Assembly: GCF_019636135.1 (NCBI RefSeq)
Contig: NZ_JAHBYD010000015.1
Location: forward strand, 1-64,000
Direction: 5' to 3'
DNA: 64,000 bases
From: Phenylobacterium sp.
Lineage (GTDB): Bacteria > Pseudomonadota > Alphaproteobacteria > Caulobacterales > Caulobacteraceae
Below the pieces are notes generated by a model. It searched no databases and was not told the origin of the DNA. It worked only from the letters and a program-made list of their open reading frames with translations. The position numbers and the translations under genes are program-made. Positions 36,170 through 46,930 of the stretch are shown in pieces; the stretch's first letter is position 1; the number at the start of each line of letters is the position of its first letter.

Positions 36170-36837
36170 CGCGCCACGCCGACCCAGATGATGTGGCGCG
36201 GGCCCTTGCCCGAGGGGCTGGCGCCCACGCGGTGCTCGGTGACGGCGAAGCCTGCGCGACGCAGGCGGCCGGCGAAGGCCTGGTCGGGCCCGGCGGACCA
36301 GACGGCCAGCACGCCGCCCGTCTTCACCGCACGCCGCATCGCGGCCAGCCCGGCCACGGAATAGAGGCCGTCGTTGGCGTCGCGGTTCAGGCCGTCGGGG
36401 CCGTTGTCCACGTCCATCAGGATCACGTCGTAGGGCGGCTTCGCTGCGGCCAGCAGGTCGGCGACGTCGGTCAGGACGACGCGGGCGCGCGGGTCGTCGA
36501 GGCTATCGCCGTAGAGGCGGGCCATGTGCGTGCGGCCCCAGTCGATCACCTGCGGCACGAGCTCGGCGACGGTGATCTGGGCTTCCTTCGGCAGGGCGGC
36601 CAGCGCCGCGCGCACGGTGAAGCCCATGCCGAGGCCGCCGATCAGCATGCGCGGCGCCTTGCTCGGCGGCAGCTTCGCGACGGCGAGGTCGCACAGCGCG
36701 ACCTCCGAGCCGTAGAGCCGGCTGTTCATCAGCTCGATCGACCCCGACATGATCGAATAGTCCTGCCCGCGCTGCATCAGCCGCAGTTCGCCGCCGCCGG
36801 GGATCTGCGCGGTGTCGAGATGGATCCAGGGGTTCAT
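36166..36837 (-). CDS. Spermidine-synthase-like methyltransferase-fold protein
   Basis: The 223-residue protein has a Rossmann-like fold. LIGGLGMGFTVRAALAAL is the SAM-type glycine motif, TVAELVPQVIDWGR gives the acidic residue of strand 2, and YDVILMDVDNGPDGL is the late acidic motif. The N-terminal domain is short compared with SpeE, and the GGGDG motif is changed to GGLGMG, so polyamine synthesis is doubtful. It starts at ATG 36837 and precedes the Cys-rich gene in one operon. Confidence 0.85.
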   Translation of the reverse strand: MNPWIHLDTAQIPGGGELRLMQRGQDYSIMSGSIELMNSRLYGSEVALCDLAVAKLPPSKAPRMLIGGLGMGFTVRAALAALPKEAQITVAELVPQVIDWGRTHMARLYGDSLDDPRARVVLTDVADLLAAAKPPYDVILMDVDNGPDGLNRDANDGLYSVAGLAAMRRAVKTGGVLAVWSAGPDQAFAGRLRRAGFAVTEHRVGASPSGKGPRHIIWVGVAR

Positions 36838-37019
36838 GCGTGCGTCCGGCCGGACGCCTCAGTAGGGCCGGAAGCCGCCCGGCTCAACGTCGGGATGGGG
36901 TAGGGGAGGTTCAGGCATGCGCCGAAAGGGCGCTTCGCTTTCGTTGCGTCATCCGAATTAGGGTGGCGGCCATACTCGCGGACTCCAGGTTCCGCGCCGG
37001 ATCTTCGAGGAGCGTTCCC

Positions 37020-38231
37020 ATGGCCGACTTTGGCGCCGACACCGATCTGGAGGCCTTCCGGGCCGAGGCGCGGAGCTGGCTGGAGGCCAACTTCCCGGCC
37101 GCGCTGAAGGGCAAGGCCGCGGCGTTGAGCTCGGCCGAGGCGCGCTCGTCCGACCCCGACCTCGCCAGGTGGCGCAAGGCCATGGGCGAGAAGGGCTGGG
37201 GTACGCCCACGTGGCCCACGCAGTACGGCGGCGGCGGCCTCTCGGTCGCCCAGGCCCGCGTGCTGGGGCAGGAGATGAGCAAGCTGGGCGCCTTCAACCC
37301 GCTGATGTTCGGGATGGGCGTGACCATGATCGGCCCGACGATCATGGACTACGGCACCGAGGAGCAGAAGGCCAGGCACCTGCCGCCGATCATCCGGGGC
37401 GAGGTGCAGTGGTGCGTCGGCTATTCCGAGCCGAACGCCGGCTCGGACCTGGCCAGCCTGCAGATGAAGGCCGAGGACGCCGGCGACAAGTGGGTGTTCA
37501 ACGGCCAGAAGACGTGGACGAGCGGAGCCCAGCACTCGGACTGGTGCGGCCTGCTGGCGCGGACCGACCCATCGGCGAAGAAGCACGAGGGCATCAGCTT
37601 CTTCCTGCTCGACATGCGCCAGCCGGGCGTCGAGACGCGGCCGATCGGCCTGATCTCGGGCGCCTCGCCGTTCTGCGAGACCTTCCTGACCGACGCGACG
37701 GCGCCGAAGGACGCGCTCCTCGGACAGTTGAATGTGGGTTGGACCGTCGGCAAGCGCCTGCTGCAGCACGAGCGCGCCAGCCAGACGGGCTCGGTGATGG
37801 GCGGCCGTCCGCCCAAGCCGCTGAACCTGATCGCCAAGGACTACATCGGCGTGGACGACAAGGGCCGGCTGGCCGACGCCGACTTCCGCTCGCGCCTGGT
37901 GAAGCACGAGATGGACGCCCGCGCCCACGGCCTGACGCTGGCCCGCGCCGCCGCCGAGGCGAAGGGCAACAACAGCCCTGGCAATGCGCCGTCGGTGCTG
38001 AAGAACTCGGCCACCTGGGTCGCCCAGACCCGCGCCGAACTGACGCTGGAGCTGATGGGGTCGCAGGGCCTGGGCTGGGACGGCAAGGACTTCGCGCCCG
38101 ACGAGATCGAGGCGGTCCGCGCCTGGCTCTGGGGCAAGGCCATGTCGATCTACGGCGGCAGCCAGGAAGTCCAGTTCAACATCGTCAGCAAGCGCATCCT
38201 CAGCCTGCCGGACACGACGCACAGCGCCTGA
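37020..38231 (+). CDS. Acyl-CoA dehydrogenase
   Basis: The 403-residue flavoenzyme oxidises acyl-CoA to enoyl-CoA. Landmarks are VGYSEPNAGSDLASLQMKAE (FAD/substrate region), a WVFNGQKTWTSGA strand, and IYGGSQEVQFNIVSKRIL at the C-terminus. ATG 37020 follows GAGGAG. The layout is closest to the FadE-type enzymes that work on long or unusual acyl chains; the catalytic base was not placed by eye. It is divergent from the spermidine-synthase-like gene. Confidence 0.93.
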   Translation: MADFGADTDLEAFRAEARSWLEANFPAALKGKAAALSSAEARSSDPDLARWRKAMGEKGWGTPTWPTQYGGGGLSVAQARVLGQEMSKLGAFNPLMFGMGVTMIGPTIMDYGTEEQKARHLPPIIRGEVQWCVGYSEPNAGSDLASLQMKAEDAGDKWVFNGQKTWTSGAQHSDWCGLLARTDPSAKKHEGISFFLLDMRQPGVETRPIGLISGASPFCETFLTDATAPKDALLGQLNVGWTVGKRLLQHERASQTGSVMGGRPPKPLNLIAKDYIGVDDKGRLADADFRSRLVKHEMDARAHGLTLARAAAEAKGNNSPGNAPSVLKNSATWVAQTRAELTLELMGSQGLGWDGKDFAPDEIEAVRAWLWGKAMSIYGGSQEVQFNIVSKRILSLPDTTHSA

Positions 38232-38285
38232 CCGCGGCATCGCACGGCGTTGCGGTGCGACGCCGGCCCCTCTATGTGGCGCGCC

Positions 38286-39311
38286 ATGCCTGGCCCCCGC
38301 ACCCTCCGCACGCCGGCCGACCTCGTCGGCGCCGGGCTGGCCGCGCCCGGGCGGGTCGCGGAGCTGGAGGCGGTGGCCGCGCGCTACGCGGTGGCGATCA
38401 CGCCGGCGATGGCCGCGGCGATCCCGGACAACGACGCCATGGCGCGCCAGTTCGTGCCGACCGCGGACGAGCTGGTCCAGGCCCCGGAGGAACGGGCCGA
38501 CCCGATCGGCGACGAGGCGTTCAGCCCGGTCGAAGGCGTGGTGCATCGCTACCCGGACCGGGTGCTGCTGAAGGCGAATCATGCCTGCGCGGTCTACTGC
38601 CGGTTCTGCTTCCGGCGCGAGATGGTGGGGCCCGACGGCATCCGGCCGCTGAGCGCCGCACAGCTCGATGCGGCGATGGCCTACATCGCCGGGCGGCCGG
38701 AGATCTGGGAGGTGATCGTCACCGGCGGCGATCCGCTGATCCTGTCGCCGCGGCGGCTCAGCGACCTGACGGCGCGGCTGGCGAAGATCGGGCACGTGAA
38801 GATCGTGCGCTTCCACACGCGGGTCCCGGCGGTCGATCCGGGACGGGTCACGCCGGAGCTGGTCGCGGCCCTGAAGGCGCCGGGCAAGACCACCTGGGTG
38901 GGCCTGCACGCCAACCACCCGGACGAACTGACGCCCGAGGCCGCGGCGGCCTGCGCCCGCATCCTCGACGCCGGCATCCCGATGGTGAGCCAGACGGTGC
39001 TGCTGAAGGGCGTGAACGACGCCGCGGCGGTGCTGGAGGCGCTGATGCGGCGCCTCGTGGAGCTGCGGATCAAGCCCTACTACCTGCACCATCCGGACCT
39101 GGCGCCCGGCACCGGCCACTTCCGCAACACCATCGCCGAGGGGCAGGCGCTGATGCGCGATCTGCGCGGGCGCGTCTCGGGCCTCTGCCAGCCGACCTAC
39201 ATCCTCGACATCCCGGGAGGGCACGGGAAGTCGCCGGTCGGGCCCTGCTACGCCGGTGACGGGGAAGTGACGGACCCGCACGGCGAATCGCACGCATATC
39301 CGACCCGCTGA
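38286..39311 (+). CDS. Lysine 2,3-aminomutase-like radical SAM enzyme (EpmB/KamA type)
   Basis: The 341-residue protein has the radical SAM motif C101-x3-C105-x2-C108 in ANHACAVYCRFCFRRE. Further on are VTGGDPLILSPRRL, RFHTRVPAVDPGRVTPEL and HHPDLAPGTGHFR with the PLP-Lys region nearby. Length fits EpmB-like proteins, which isomerise lysine before its transfer to elongation factor P; other members act on free lysine. No efp or epmA gene is in the window. It follows the acyl-CoA dehydrogenase by 54 bp. Confidence 0.9.
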   Translation: MPGPRTLRTPADLVGAGLAAPGRVAELEAVAARYAVAITPAMAAAIPDNDAMARQFVPTADELVQAPEERADPIGDEAFSPVEGVVHRYPDRVLLKANHACAVYCRFCFRREMVGPDGIRPLSAAQLDAAMAYIAGRPEIWEVIVTGGDPLILSPRRLSDLTARLAKIGHVKIVRFHTRVPAVDPGRVTPELVAALKAPGKTTWVGLHANHPDELTPEAAAACARILDAGIPMVSQTVLLKGVNDAAAVLEALMRRLVELRIKPYYLHHPDLAPGTGHFRNTIAEGQALMRDLRGRVSGLCQPTYILDIPGGHGKSPVGPCYAGDGEVTDPHGESHAYPTR

Positions 39312-39462
39312 GACGCGCGATGTTGCATGCAGGTGACGGTGCGACTGTCATCTCATGCGGCGACGTCGACACACCTGCCCGACGAGCCCATCTGTGCGTT
39401 CATCCTGGGGTCACGGGCTCACGTAGATGATCCCGACAGTGAGAGAAGGGGCGGGCGCCAGA

Positions 39463-41055
39463 ATGTACGGATCGCGAGGCGGACGCTTTCGACGCTGCCT
39501 GGCCTTGGCCGCGCTGGCGCCGCTGGCGTTGGGCCATCCTGTCCTGGCCGCGCAGGCGACTGCGCCCGCCGCCGCGCCGAAGGCCGCCGCCCCGAAGCCG
39601 GCGCCTGCTCCCGCGCCGGTGCTGCCGGTTCCGCCCGCCGCGGTCGTCCCGCCGCCGCCTCCGCCGCCCGTCGAGATCCCGCCGCTGAGCGCGAGCCAGC
39701 AGGCGGTGGCGCTGAAGGCGCTGGCCGCCGCCGACCTGCATGGGCTCCAGCCCAGGGACTACCTGCCGGCGGGCCTGGCCGAGGGCCAGCCGCTGACGCC
39801 GGCGCAGGCGGCCGCGCTGGCCGACGGCCTCGTCCGCTACGCCCACGACGTGAAGATCGGCCGGATGGACCCCGGGCAGTTCCCCGAACTCTGGCAGGTG
39901 CGACCGGCGCCCTACGACCCCGCGCCCGACCTCGCGAAGGCGCTGGCCGACGGGCGGCTGCAGGCGTGGCTCGACGGCCTGCCGCCCCGGTATTCCGGCT
40001 ACACGGCCCTGAAGCGCGGCCTGGCCCGCTACCGCGAGATCGCCGCGGCCGGCGGCTGGAAGAAGGTCGCCGAGGGCGGGAAGATGGAGCTGGGCTCCAA
40101 GGACCCGCGCATCGCCGAACTGCGGGCCCGCCTCGCGGCGGAGGATCCGCTGCTGCCGGCGACCGGCGCGGCGGTGTTCGACGCGCCGCTGAAGGAGGCG
40201 GTGATCCGCGCCCAGCGCCGCTATGGCCTCAAGCCCGACGGCGTGGTCGGCGCCGGCACGCTCGCCTACCTGAACCAGCCGGTCGGGCAGCGCGTCCTGC
40301 AGATCATCGCCAACATGGAGCGCTGGCGCTGGATGCCGCAGGCGATGCCGGCCACGCGGGTGCAGGTGAACTCGGGCGCGGCGATCGTGACCCTGTTCCG
40401 CGACGACAAGCCGGTGCTGTCGATGAAGGCGGTGTCGGGCCGCCCCGGGGACGAGACGCCGATGCTGGCGTCGGCCATCCATTCGGTGGTGATCAATCCG
40501 CCCTGGAACGTGCCGTCGGGCATCGCGGCGCGCGAGCTGTGGCCGAAGGAGAAGGCGAGCCCCGGCTACCTGGCGCGCAACGGCTACCGGATCATCCCGG
40601 TCGAGGGCGGGCAGCCGCGCCTCCAGCAGGCGTCGGGCGACCAGAGCGCGCTGGGCCGCTTCAAGTTCGACTTCGACAACCCGTTCGCCGTCTACCTGCA
40701 CGATACGCCGTCGAAGGGCGGCTTCGACCGGGTCTCGCGGCAGGCCAGCCACGGCTGCGTGCGCGTGGAGAAGCCGCGGGCCTTGGCCGAGGCGCTGCTG
40801 GAGGGCGACGCCACCTGGACGCCCGAGGCGATCGGGACCCAGCTCGAGGGCGACAAGACCGTGCGGGCGCGGCTTCCTGCGACGGTGCCGGTGTTCATCT
40901 TCTACTGGACGGCGTTCGCCGGCACGGGCGGCGAGATGCACTTCCGCTCGGACCCGTACAACTGGGACCGCCAGCTTCTGCAGCGGGTGGGCGTGCTGGC
41001 GCCCGATACGCCGAAGCCGGCTGCGGCGGCGAAGACCGACGTGAAGAAGACCTGA
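39463..41055 (+). CDS. L,D-transpeptidase (YcbB/LdtD-like)
   Basis: The 530-residue protein starts at ATG 39463. The signal peptide ends near GHPVLAAQ, followed by an Ala/Pro-rich linker with a run of prolines. A scaffold domain and a peptidoglycan-binding motif (AVIRAQRRYGLKPDGVVGAG) come next. The YkuD catalytic domain contains SAIHSVVINPPWNVP and SHGCVRVEKP with H430 and nucleophile C432. It forms 3-3 crosslinks in peptidoglycan. A YcbK/MepK-type peptidase gene lies 0.5 kb downstream on the other strand; in E. coli ldtD and mepK are also neighbours. Confidence 0.94.
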   Translation: MYGSRGGRFRRCLALAALAPLALGHPVLAAQATAPAAAPKAAAPKPAPAPAPVLPVPPAAVVPPPPPPPVEIPPLSASQQAVALKALAAADLHGLQPRDYLPAGLAEGQPLTPAQAAALADGLVRYAHDVKIGRMDPGQFPELWQVRPAPYDPAPDLAKALADGRLQAWLDGLPPRYSGYTALKRGLARYREIAAAGGWKKVAEGGKMELGSKDPRIAELRARLAAEDPLLPATGAAVFDAPLKEAVIRAQRRYGLKPDGVVGAGTLAYLNQPVGQRVLQIIANMERWRWMPQAMPATRVQVNSGAAIVTLFRDDKPVLSMKAVSGRPGDETPMLASAIHSVVINPPWNVPSGIAARELWPKEKASPGYLARNGYRIIPVEGGQPRLQQASGDQSALGRFKFDFDNPFAVYLHDTPSKGGFDRVSRQASHGCVRVEKPRALAEALLEGDATWTPEAIGTQLEGDKTVRARLPATVPVFIFYWTAFAGTGGEMHFRSDPYNWDRQLLQRVGVLAPDTPKPAAAAKTDVKKT

Positions 41056-41065
41056 GGGGGGCGGG

Positions 41066-41359
41066 ATGTTCAGGACGGTGCTGTGGATCGCGGGCGCCTG
41101 CGTGGCGGTCCTGCTCGCGCTGGCGGCCAGCCGCGCGCTGAAGTTCGACCGGGACCTGACGCCCGAGCCTGCGGCGCCGATGGCCCCGAAGGCCGCGCCG
41201 CCCACGCCGGCCGAGGCGCCTGTCGCCGCGCCGGCCGCAGTTCCGCCGCCGCCGCCTCCACCGCCGACACAGGAGGAACAGCAGATCCAGGACGACGCCG
41301 CCGCCACCGGCATGACGACGGTCGAGCCCGAGCCGCCGCCGGAAACGCCGCCGACCTGA
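41066..41359 (+). CDS. 97-residue membrane-anchored Pro/Ala-rich protein
   Basis: One N-terminal hydrophobic helix (VLWIAGACVAVLLALAASRA) is followed by a periplasmic tail rich in Pro, Ala and Glu with a run of eight prolines. The ATG is 10 bp after the L,D-transpeptidase stop and has GAGGGGGG upstream, so the two are co-transcribed. It may be a small envelope partner of the transpeptidase; no family is recognised. Confidence 0.75.
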   Translation: MFRTVLWIAGACVAVLLALAASRALKFDRDLTPEPAAPMAPKAAPPTPAEAPVAAPAAVPPPPPPPPTQEEQQIQDDAAATGMTTVEPEPPPETPPT

Positions 41360-41365
41360 CCTCCC

Positions 41366-41549
41366 CCGATGCGGCAGCATCGGCGGGAGTGGTGGAGGGG
41401 GCGAGCCGTACGCGCGGCGGATCGACCGGGCTGTATTGGATTCTGGAGATGGGGCTCGCCCCCTCCACCATCCGCTCTACGCCCGGCGGGCGCCGGGCTC
41501 GGCGGACGGTCCCCCTCCCGCCATCGCTGCCGCGATGGGGGAGGTGAGG
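41366..41549. repeat. Nested hairpin repeat
   Basis: Outer arms CCCCCGATGCGGCAGCATCG and CCATCGCTGCCGCGATGGGG pair imperfectly; inner arms GGTGGAGGGGGCGAGCC and GGCTCGCCCCCTCCACC pair perfectly. The element fills the space between the convergent small-protein and YcbK-like genes and could terminate both. Confidence 0.8.
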
Positions 41550-41556
41550 CTCGGAA

Positions 41557-42111
41557 TCAGGCGCCCCGCCACTGGCGGACGCGGCCGGTGTCCACGTGGA
41601 CGAAGTTGGAGACCGGGTAGTAGCCGACGCCGCCGGCCCCCAGGTCGATCGCCGCGTCGCGCAGGCGGGACAGGTCCACGCCTTCGAGGCGCACGTCGAT
41701 GGCCTTGCCGACGGTGTGCTGGCTGTGTTCGGCGACGCCGTTCGAGCGGCTGCGCAGCATCGCGTTGGTCTTGGGCGAACGGTAGCCGGAGATGATCTGG
41801 AACGGCCGGGCCGTCTCCAGCCGGCCGCCGATGGCGTGCAGGGCGTCGAAGAGGCCAGGGTCGATGAAGTGCTCGTCGCCGGTGCGCCAGTCGCGCATCA
41901 CGCGGGTCGCTTCGGCCAAGGCGTCGGGCAGGTAGCTGCCGTTGGCGTAGTAGACCTCGTTGAACCGCTCGCCCGTGTGCAGGTTGTCGAGCAGAGCGCG
42001 GCGCGGCTCCCAGATGTCCAGGCGCTGGGCCCAGGCCGGGGCGGCGATCGCGGCGAGACCCGCGGCGGCGCCGAGGGTCAGCAGCTCTCTGCGGCGGACG
42101 AGGTTGGGCAA
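41557..42111 (-). CDS. DUF882/YcbK (MepK-type) secreted peptidase
   Basis: The 184-residue protein starts with basic residues (VRRRELLTLGAAAGLAAIAA) that look like a Tat or Sec signal. The catalytic part has FQIISGYRSPKTN and SQHTVGKAIDVRLEGV with the M15-type zinc His and Asp, and NFVHVDTG with the last His. MepK cleaves 3-3 crosslinks in murein, the product of the neighbouring L,D-transpeptidase. TTG 42111 is chosen because GGAGG lies upstream; an earlier TTG at 42147 is possible. Confidence 0.9.
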   Translation of the reverse strand: MPNLVRRRELLTLGAAAGLAAIAAPAWAQRLDIWEPRRALLDNLHTGERFNEVYYANGSYLPDALAEATRVMRDWRTGDEHFIDPGLFDALHAIGGRLETARPFQIISGYRSPKTNAMLRSRSNGVAEHSQHTVGKAIDVRLEGVDLSRLRDAAIDLGAGGVGYYPVSNFVHVDTGRVRQWRGA

Positions 42112-42296
42112 GAGTCTTCCGCCTCCGGGCCGTCGGAAAGGCCGCAAGATGGCGGGAGAATCCTTAACGTCAAGAGTCCGCGCCGCGGCCTGCGACAGCG
42201 GGTCGCCGCATGCCCGTCGTTCGAGCCGCGCCAGGAAAGGCGGCCGTCGCCCCCGCCGCGCCTGAACCGCGCAGCGGGAGCGGGCCTATCGGCGGG

Positions 42297-42479
42297 TCAG
42301 CGCTTCAGCACGTCCCGGGCCGCCTCCTTCAGGGCGCCGACGCCCTTCTGGATCTTGCCTTCGACCCGCTCGGCGGCGCCTTCGGCGGCGAGGTCGGGAT
42401 TGTCGGTGGCCTTGCCGACGGCTTCCTTGATCGAGCCCTTGATGTCCTTGGCGGCGCCCTTGGCTTCGTCCTTGTGCAT
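42297..42479 (-). CDS. CsbD-family stress protein
   Basis: The 60-residue hydrophilic protein has the CsbD pattern: DEAKGAAKDIKGSIKEAVGK, then a degenerate second copy (GAAERVEGKIQKGVGALKEA). Such proteins accumulate under general stress, with unknown activity. GGAGCGAGAG precedes the ATG. It lies 63 bp downstream of the tetR-type gene on the same strand. Confidence 0.9.
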   Translation of the reverse strand: MHKDEAKGAAKDIKGSIKEAVGKATDNPDLAAEGAAERVEGKIQKGVGALKEAARDVLKR

Positions 42480-42542
42480 GCTCTCGCTCCTTACGGTGTC
42501 ACGCGTCCGGCATGACAGCGCCGCAGCGGCGCGGAGGTTCCG

Positions 42543-43139
42543 TCAGGCCGCGGCGGAGCGGGCGGTGCGGTCGAGCAGGGCTTCGAAGGCGGCGCGGGCC
42601 GAGCGCTCGGCGTCGCCGTCGCCCATCATCCGGCGCGCCTCCGAAAGGCCCAGGATGAAGCTGCGCATCTGGAAGTAGGCGGCCTTCGCCTCGGCCTCGG
42701 TCAGCGGCGGGTCGCGCAATGCCTGGAACTCGCGGATCACGGCCGCGCGGAACATGCCCAGGCCCATGTGAAGGTATTCGCGCGGGGGGCCGGGCTGATC
42801 GTCGAGTTCGGTGGTGAGCTGCATGATCGGGCAACCGCTTTCGGCCCACTCGTTCTCGCACCAGTGCAGCCAGTGTTCGAACACCGCCTCCAGGCGGCCC
42901 CGGCCGGGCGGGTGGGTCTCGGCAGGCTTCCAGACGATCTCGCCGAAACGCTCCATGACCGCCTCCACGACGGCCATCTGCATGGCGTCCTTCGACTCGA
43001 AGTGCTTGAAGAGGCCGCTCTTGGACAGGCCCACGGCATCGGCGACGTCGCCCAGGCTGACCGCCGTCAGCCCTCGCACCGCCGCGAGGCGCGCGGCGCA
43101 ATCGATGATCCGTCCGCGGGTCGCTTCACCCTTGCGCAA
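42543..43139 (-). CDS. TetR-family transcriptional regulator
   Basis: The 198-residue repressor has the N-terminal TetR helix-turn-helix (VSLGDVADAVGLSKSGLFKH) and a C-terminal ligand domain with CPIMQLTTELDD, as in the TetR_C group of AcrR-like proteins. It is divergent from a small secreted protein gene; the 95-bp gap holds a palindrome with repeated half-sites (43165-43213), likely its operator. The ligand is unknown. Confidence 0.93.
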   Translation of the reverse strand: MRKGEATRGRIIDCAARLAAVRGLTAVSLGDVADAVGLSKSGLFKHFESKDAMQMAVVEAVMERFGEIVWKPAETHPPGRGRLEAVFEHWLHWCENEWAESGCPIMQLTTELDDQPGPPREYLHMGLGMFRAAVIREFQALRDPPLTEAEAKAAYFQMRSFILGLSEARRMMGDGDAERSARAAFEALLDRTARSAAA

Positions 43140-43164
43140 CAGGCCAAGCCTCCCTGCTTGACAG

Positions 43165-43213
43165 AAAGTGAACGATCGTGCTCTTTCTGGCTTAGCGACC
43201 GGTCGTGCTCTTT
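43165..43213. promoter_or_regulatory. Probable TetR operator
   Basis: A 22-bp imperfect palindrome at 43165-43186 is centred on ACGATCGT. A second site at 43196-43213 has CGACCGGTCG followed by TGCTCTTTT. Both share TCGTGCTCTTT. TTGACA at 43159-43164 just upstream could be a -35 for the secreted-protein gene. Confidence 0.65.
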
Positions 43214-43234
43214 TCTACTGGAAGGATCACGAGA

Positions 43235-43585
43235 ATGCAAAGTTCCTGGTGTGTGTGTTCGATCGCCGCCGCGGCGGTGTTCGCGGGCGGGACGGCGTTT
43301 GCCGCGGCGCCCGGCGCGTTCCATGGCGAGGCCAGGCTGGCCAGCGCCGCGTCGACACCGCGGAGCGAGACCATCGAAGGCGTGCAGTGGAGCTGCGACG
43401 GCGACGCCTGCACCGGCGTCGCGGCCCACAAGGCCAACCTCGATGGCCCTGTGCGCGAGTGCAGGAAGGTGGCGGCGGTGCTGGGCGCGGTCAGCGCCTA
43501 CAGGTCCGGCCCCCGCGAGCTGACCGCCGGCCAGATCCGCGCCTGCAACGCCGGCGCCGCCGAGGTGCGGACCGCCGCCAGGTGA
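43235..43585 (+). CDS. Small secreted CC_3452-type protein
   Basis: The 116-residue precursor starts at ATG 43235 with GGAAGGA upstream. The signal peptide ends near GGTAFAAAPG. The mature part has WSCDGDACTG, a VRECRKVAAVLGAVSAYRSG segment and a terminal RACNAGAAEV, that is four Cys likely forming two disulfides. I recognise this from small Caulobacterales proteins with no known function. It is divergent from the TetR gene and probably repressed by it. Confidence 0.75.
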   Translation: MQSSWCVCSIAAAAVFAGGTAFAAAPGAFHGEARLASAASTPRSETIEGVQWSCDGDACTGVAAHKANLDGPVRECRKVAAVLGAVSAYRSGPRELTAGQIRACNAGAAEVRTAAR

Positions 43586-43764
43586 GTTTCCCTTCCCGAG
43601 CCCGGCTTCCTTTGTCCGGCCGGTCCGGGGACGCCTCGCGGGGGAGGGCCTGCGCCGTCCCCTGCGCTTTCTCGTGAACGCCCTTCCGCGTTGCGCCCGG
43701 CCCCTGCGGCCGCTATCTCCCCGCCCGACCTCCCACACCTCCGAAGAGCGAGCGGCGACGCCCC

Positions 43765-45429
<1,665 letters not shown>

Positions 45430-45461
45430 GGGCGGGCGCAGCCGTCGTCCGGCTCTCGTCG

Positions 45462-46727
45462 CTACCCGCCGACTGGATCGTCGGGGCCCGGCGGCATCTC
45501 CTTGACCCGGCGGAGCGCCGGGGCCGCGAGGCCGTAGGCCGGGCCGATCATCAAGCCGACGATCGCGGCGAACAAGGTGGCGCGCAGGCCGAAGACGCCG
45601 CCCAGCAGGCCGCCGGCCAGCGCGCCCAGCACCGCGCCGCCGCCGGCGACGGCCCGGAACGTCGCGCCGACCCGGCCGAGCAGGTTGTTGGGCAGCACGC
45701 TCTGGCGCAGGCTGGACGCCAGGATCAGCGGGACCACGCCGAACGCGTCCCCCAGCACCTGCGAGACGATCAGGGCGGCGAAGGCGCCGTCGCGGTCGGC
45801 CGGCGCGAACAGGATCAGCATCGTGCCCAGCGCCGACAGAGCCCCCGAGATCGAGATCGCCGGGCCCACGCCCAGCCGGCGCGCCATCGGCTGGGCCAGC
45901 ACCGAGCCGATCATCGCGCCCGCGCCGCCCGCGGCGATGCCCAGGCCCATCAGCGCCGTGCCGAGCCCGAGGTCGCGAAGGACGTAGGCGATGTAGAGCG
46001 CGCTGAAGAAGCCGCCGAACAGGCCGCCGGTGGCGGTCATGATCAGCAGCACCCGCACGCGCGCCTCCTGCCAGGCGGCCGCGGCGCCGGTGACGAGGCC
46101 GCTCCGCCAGCCGCGCCGCCGGCTGGCGTCGGGCGCCGCCTCCGGCGTGCGGATGCGCGCCAGGAACAGGGCCGAAACGGCGTAGGTCGCGGCATTGACG
46201 GCGAGGGCGAAGGGCGCGGTCAGCACCTGGAAGAGCAACCCCGCCAGCGCCGGGCCGCCCATCTCGGCCACGGACTCGGTGGTGGCGATCTTGGCGTTGG
46301 CGTCGAGCACGTGGGCCTTGCCGACGAGGCTCGGCAGGTAGGCGTGGTCGGCGATGGCGAAGAGGACGCTGGCCGCCGCGACGACCGCGGCGACGGCATA
46401 GACCTGCCAGATCGAGAGCACGCCCAGCCAGGCCGCCAGCGGCACGCTGAGCAGCACCGCCGCGCGCAGCACGTCGGTCCGGATCAGGATGCGGCGGCGT
46501 GGCGTATGGTCGACGTAGTCGCCGGCGGTCAGGCCCACGACCAGGCCCGCGCCGCTGGAGATCGCCGCCAGCACGCCGAGTTCGGCCGGCGCCGCGGCCA
46601 GGACGACGACCGCCATGATCGGCAGGCCCTCGCGGGTGATGCGGGCGCCGAAGTCCGAGACGGACTGGGCGGCCCAGAGGCGCAGGAAGTCACGCTCGCG
46701 CCAGAGCGGGGATTTGAAGGAGACCAT
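45462..46727 (-). CDS. MFS transporter (MFS_3 type)
   Basis: The 421-residue integral membrane protein has about 12 hydrophobic helices. It starts with SPLWRERDFLRLWAAQSVSD, and the cytoplasmic loop DYVDHTPRRRILIRTDVLRA lies between helices 2 and 3, both typical of the enterobactin-exporter-like MFS_3 group. The substrate cannot be read from sequence. It converges on ettA with 32 bp between. Confidence 0.9.
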   Translation of the reverse strand: MVSFKSPLWRERDFLRLWAAQSVSDFGARITREGLPIMAVVVLAAAPAELGVLAAISSGAGLVVGLTAGDYVDHTPRRRILIRTDVLRAAVLLSVPLAAWLGVLSIWQVYAVAAVVAAASVLFAIADHAYLPSLVGKAHVLDANAKIATTESVAEMGGPALAGLLFQVLTAPFALAVNAATYAVSALFLARIRTPEAAPDASRRRGWRSGLVTGAAAAWQEARVRVLLIMTATGGLFGGFFSALYIAYVLRDLGLGTALMGLGIAAGGAGAMIGSVLAQPMARRLGVGPAISISGALSALGTMLILFAPADRDGAFAALIVSQVLGDAFGVVPLILASSLRQSVLPNNLLGRVGATFRAVAGGGAVLGALAGGLLGGVFGLRATLFAAIVGLMIGPAYGLAAPALRRVKEMPPGPDDPVGG

Positions 46728-46930
46728 GAAGAGCCGAGTTCGAGCGGCGGCCGAAGCGGCCGGGCCATGCAGGGCATGGGGCGTCCGGTGAGCCGATTTT
46801 CTCGAGCCGCCGCCGGGCTCACCGAGCGGCGTTACTCCGCGAACCGGGCGGCGAAGTCAAGCTTGCGCGAGGAAAAGCTGCGCCCCAGGGCGAAGCCCGC
46901 TACAGGACGAGGCCGGTTGGGGAGGCGTGC

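Noticed and set aside
36166..36837. True spermidine synthase
   Set aside because: The glycine motif and N-terminal domain differ from SpeE; only the fold is supported.
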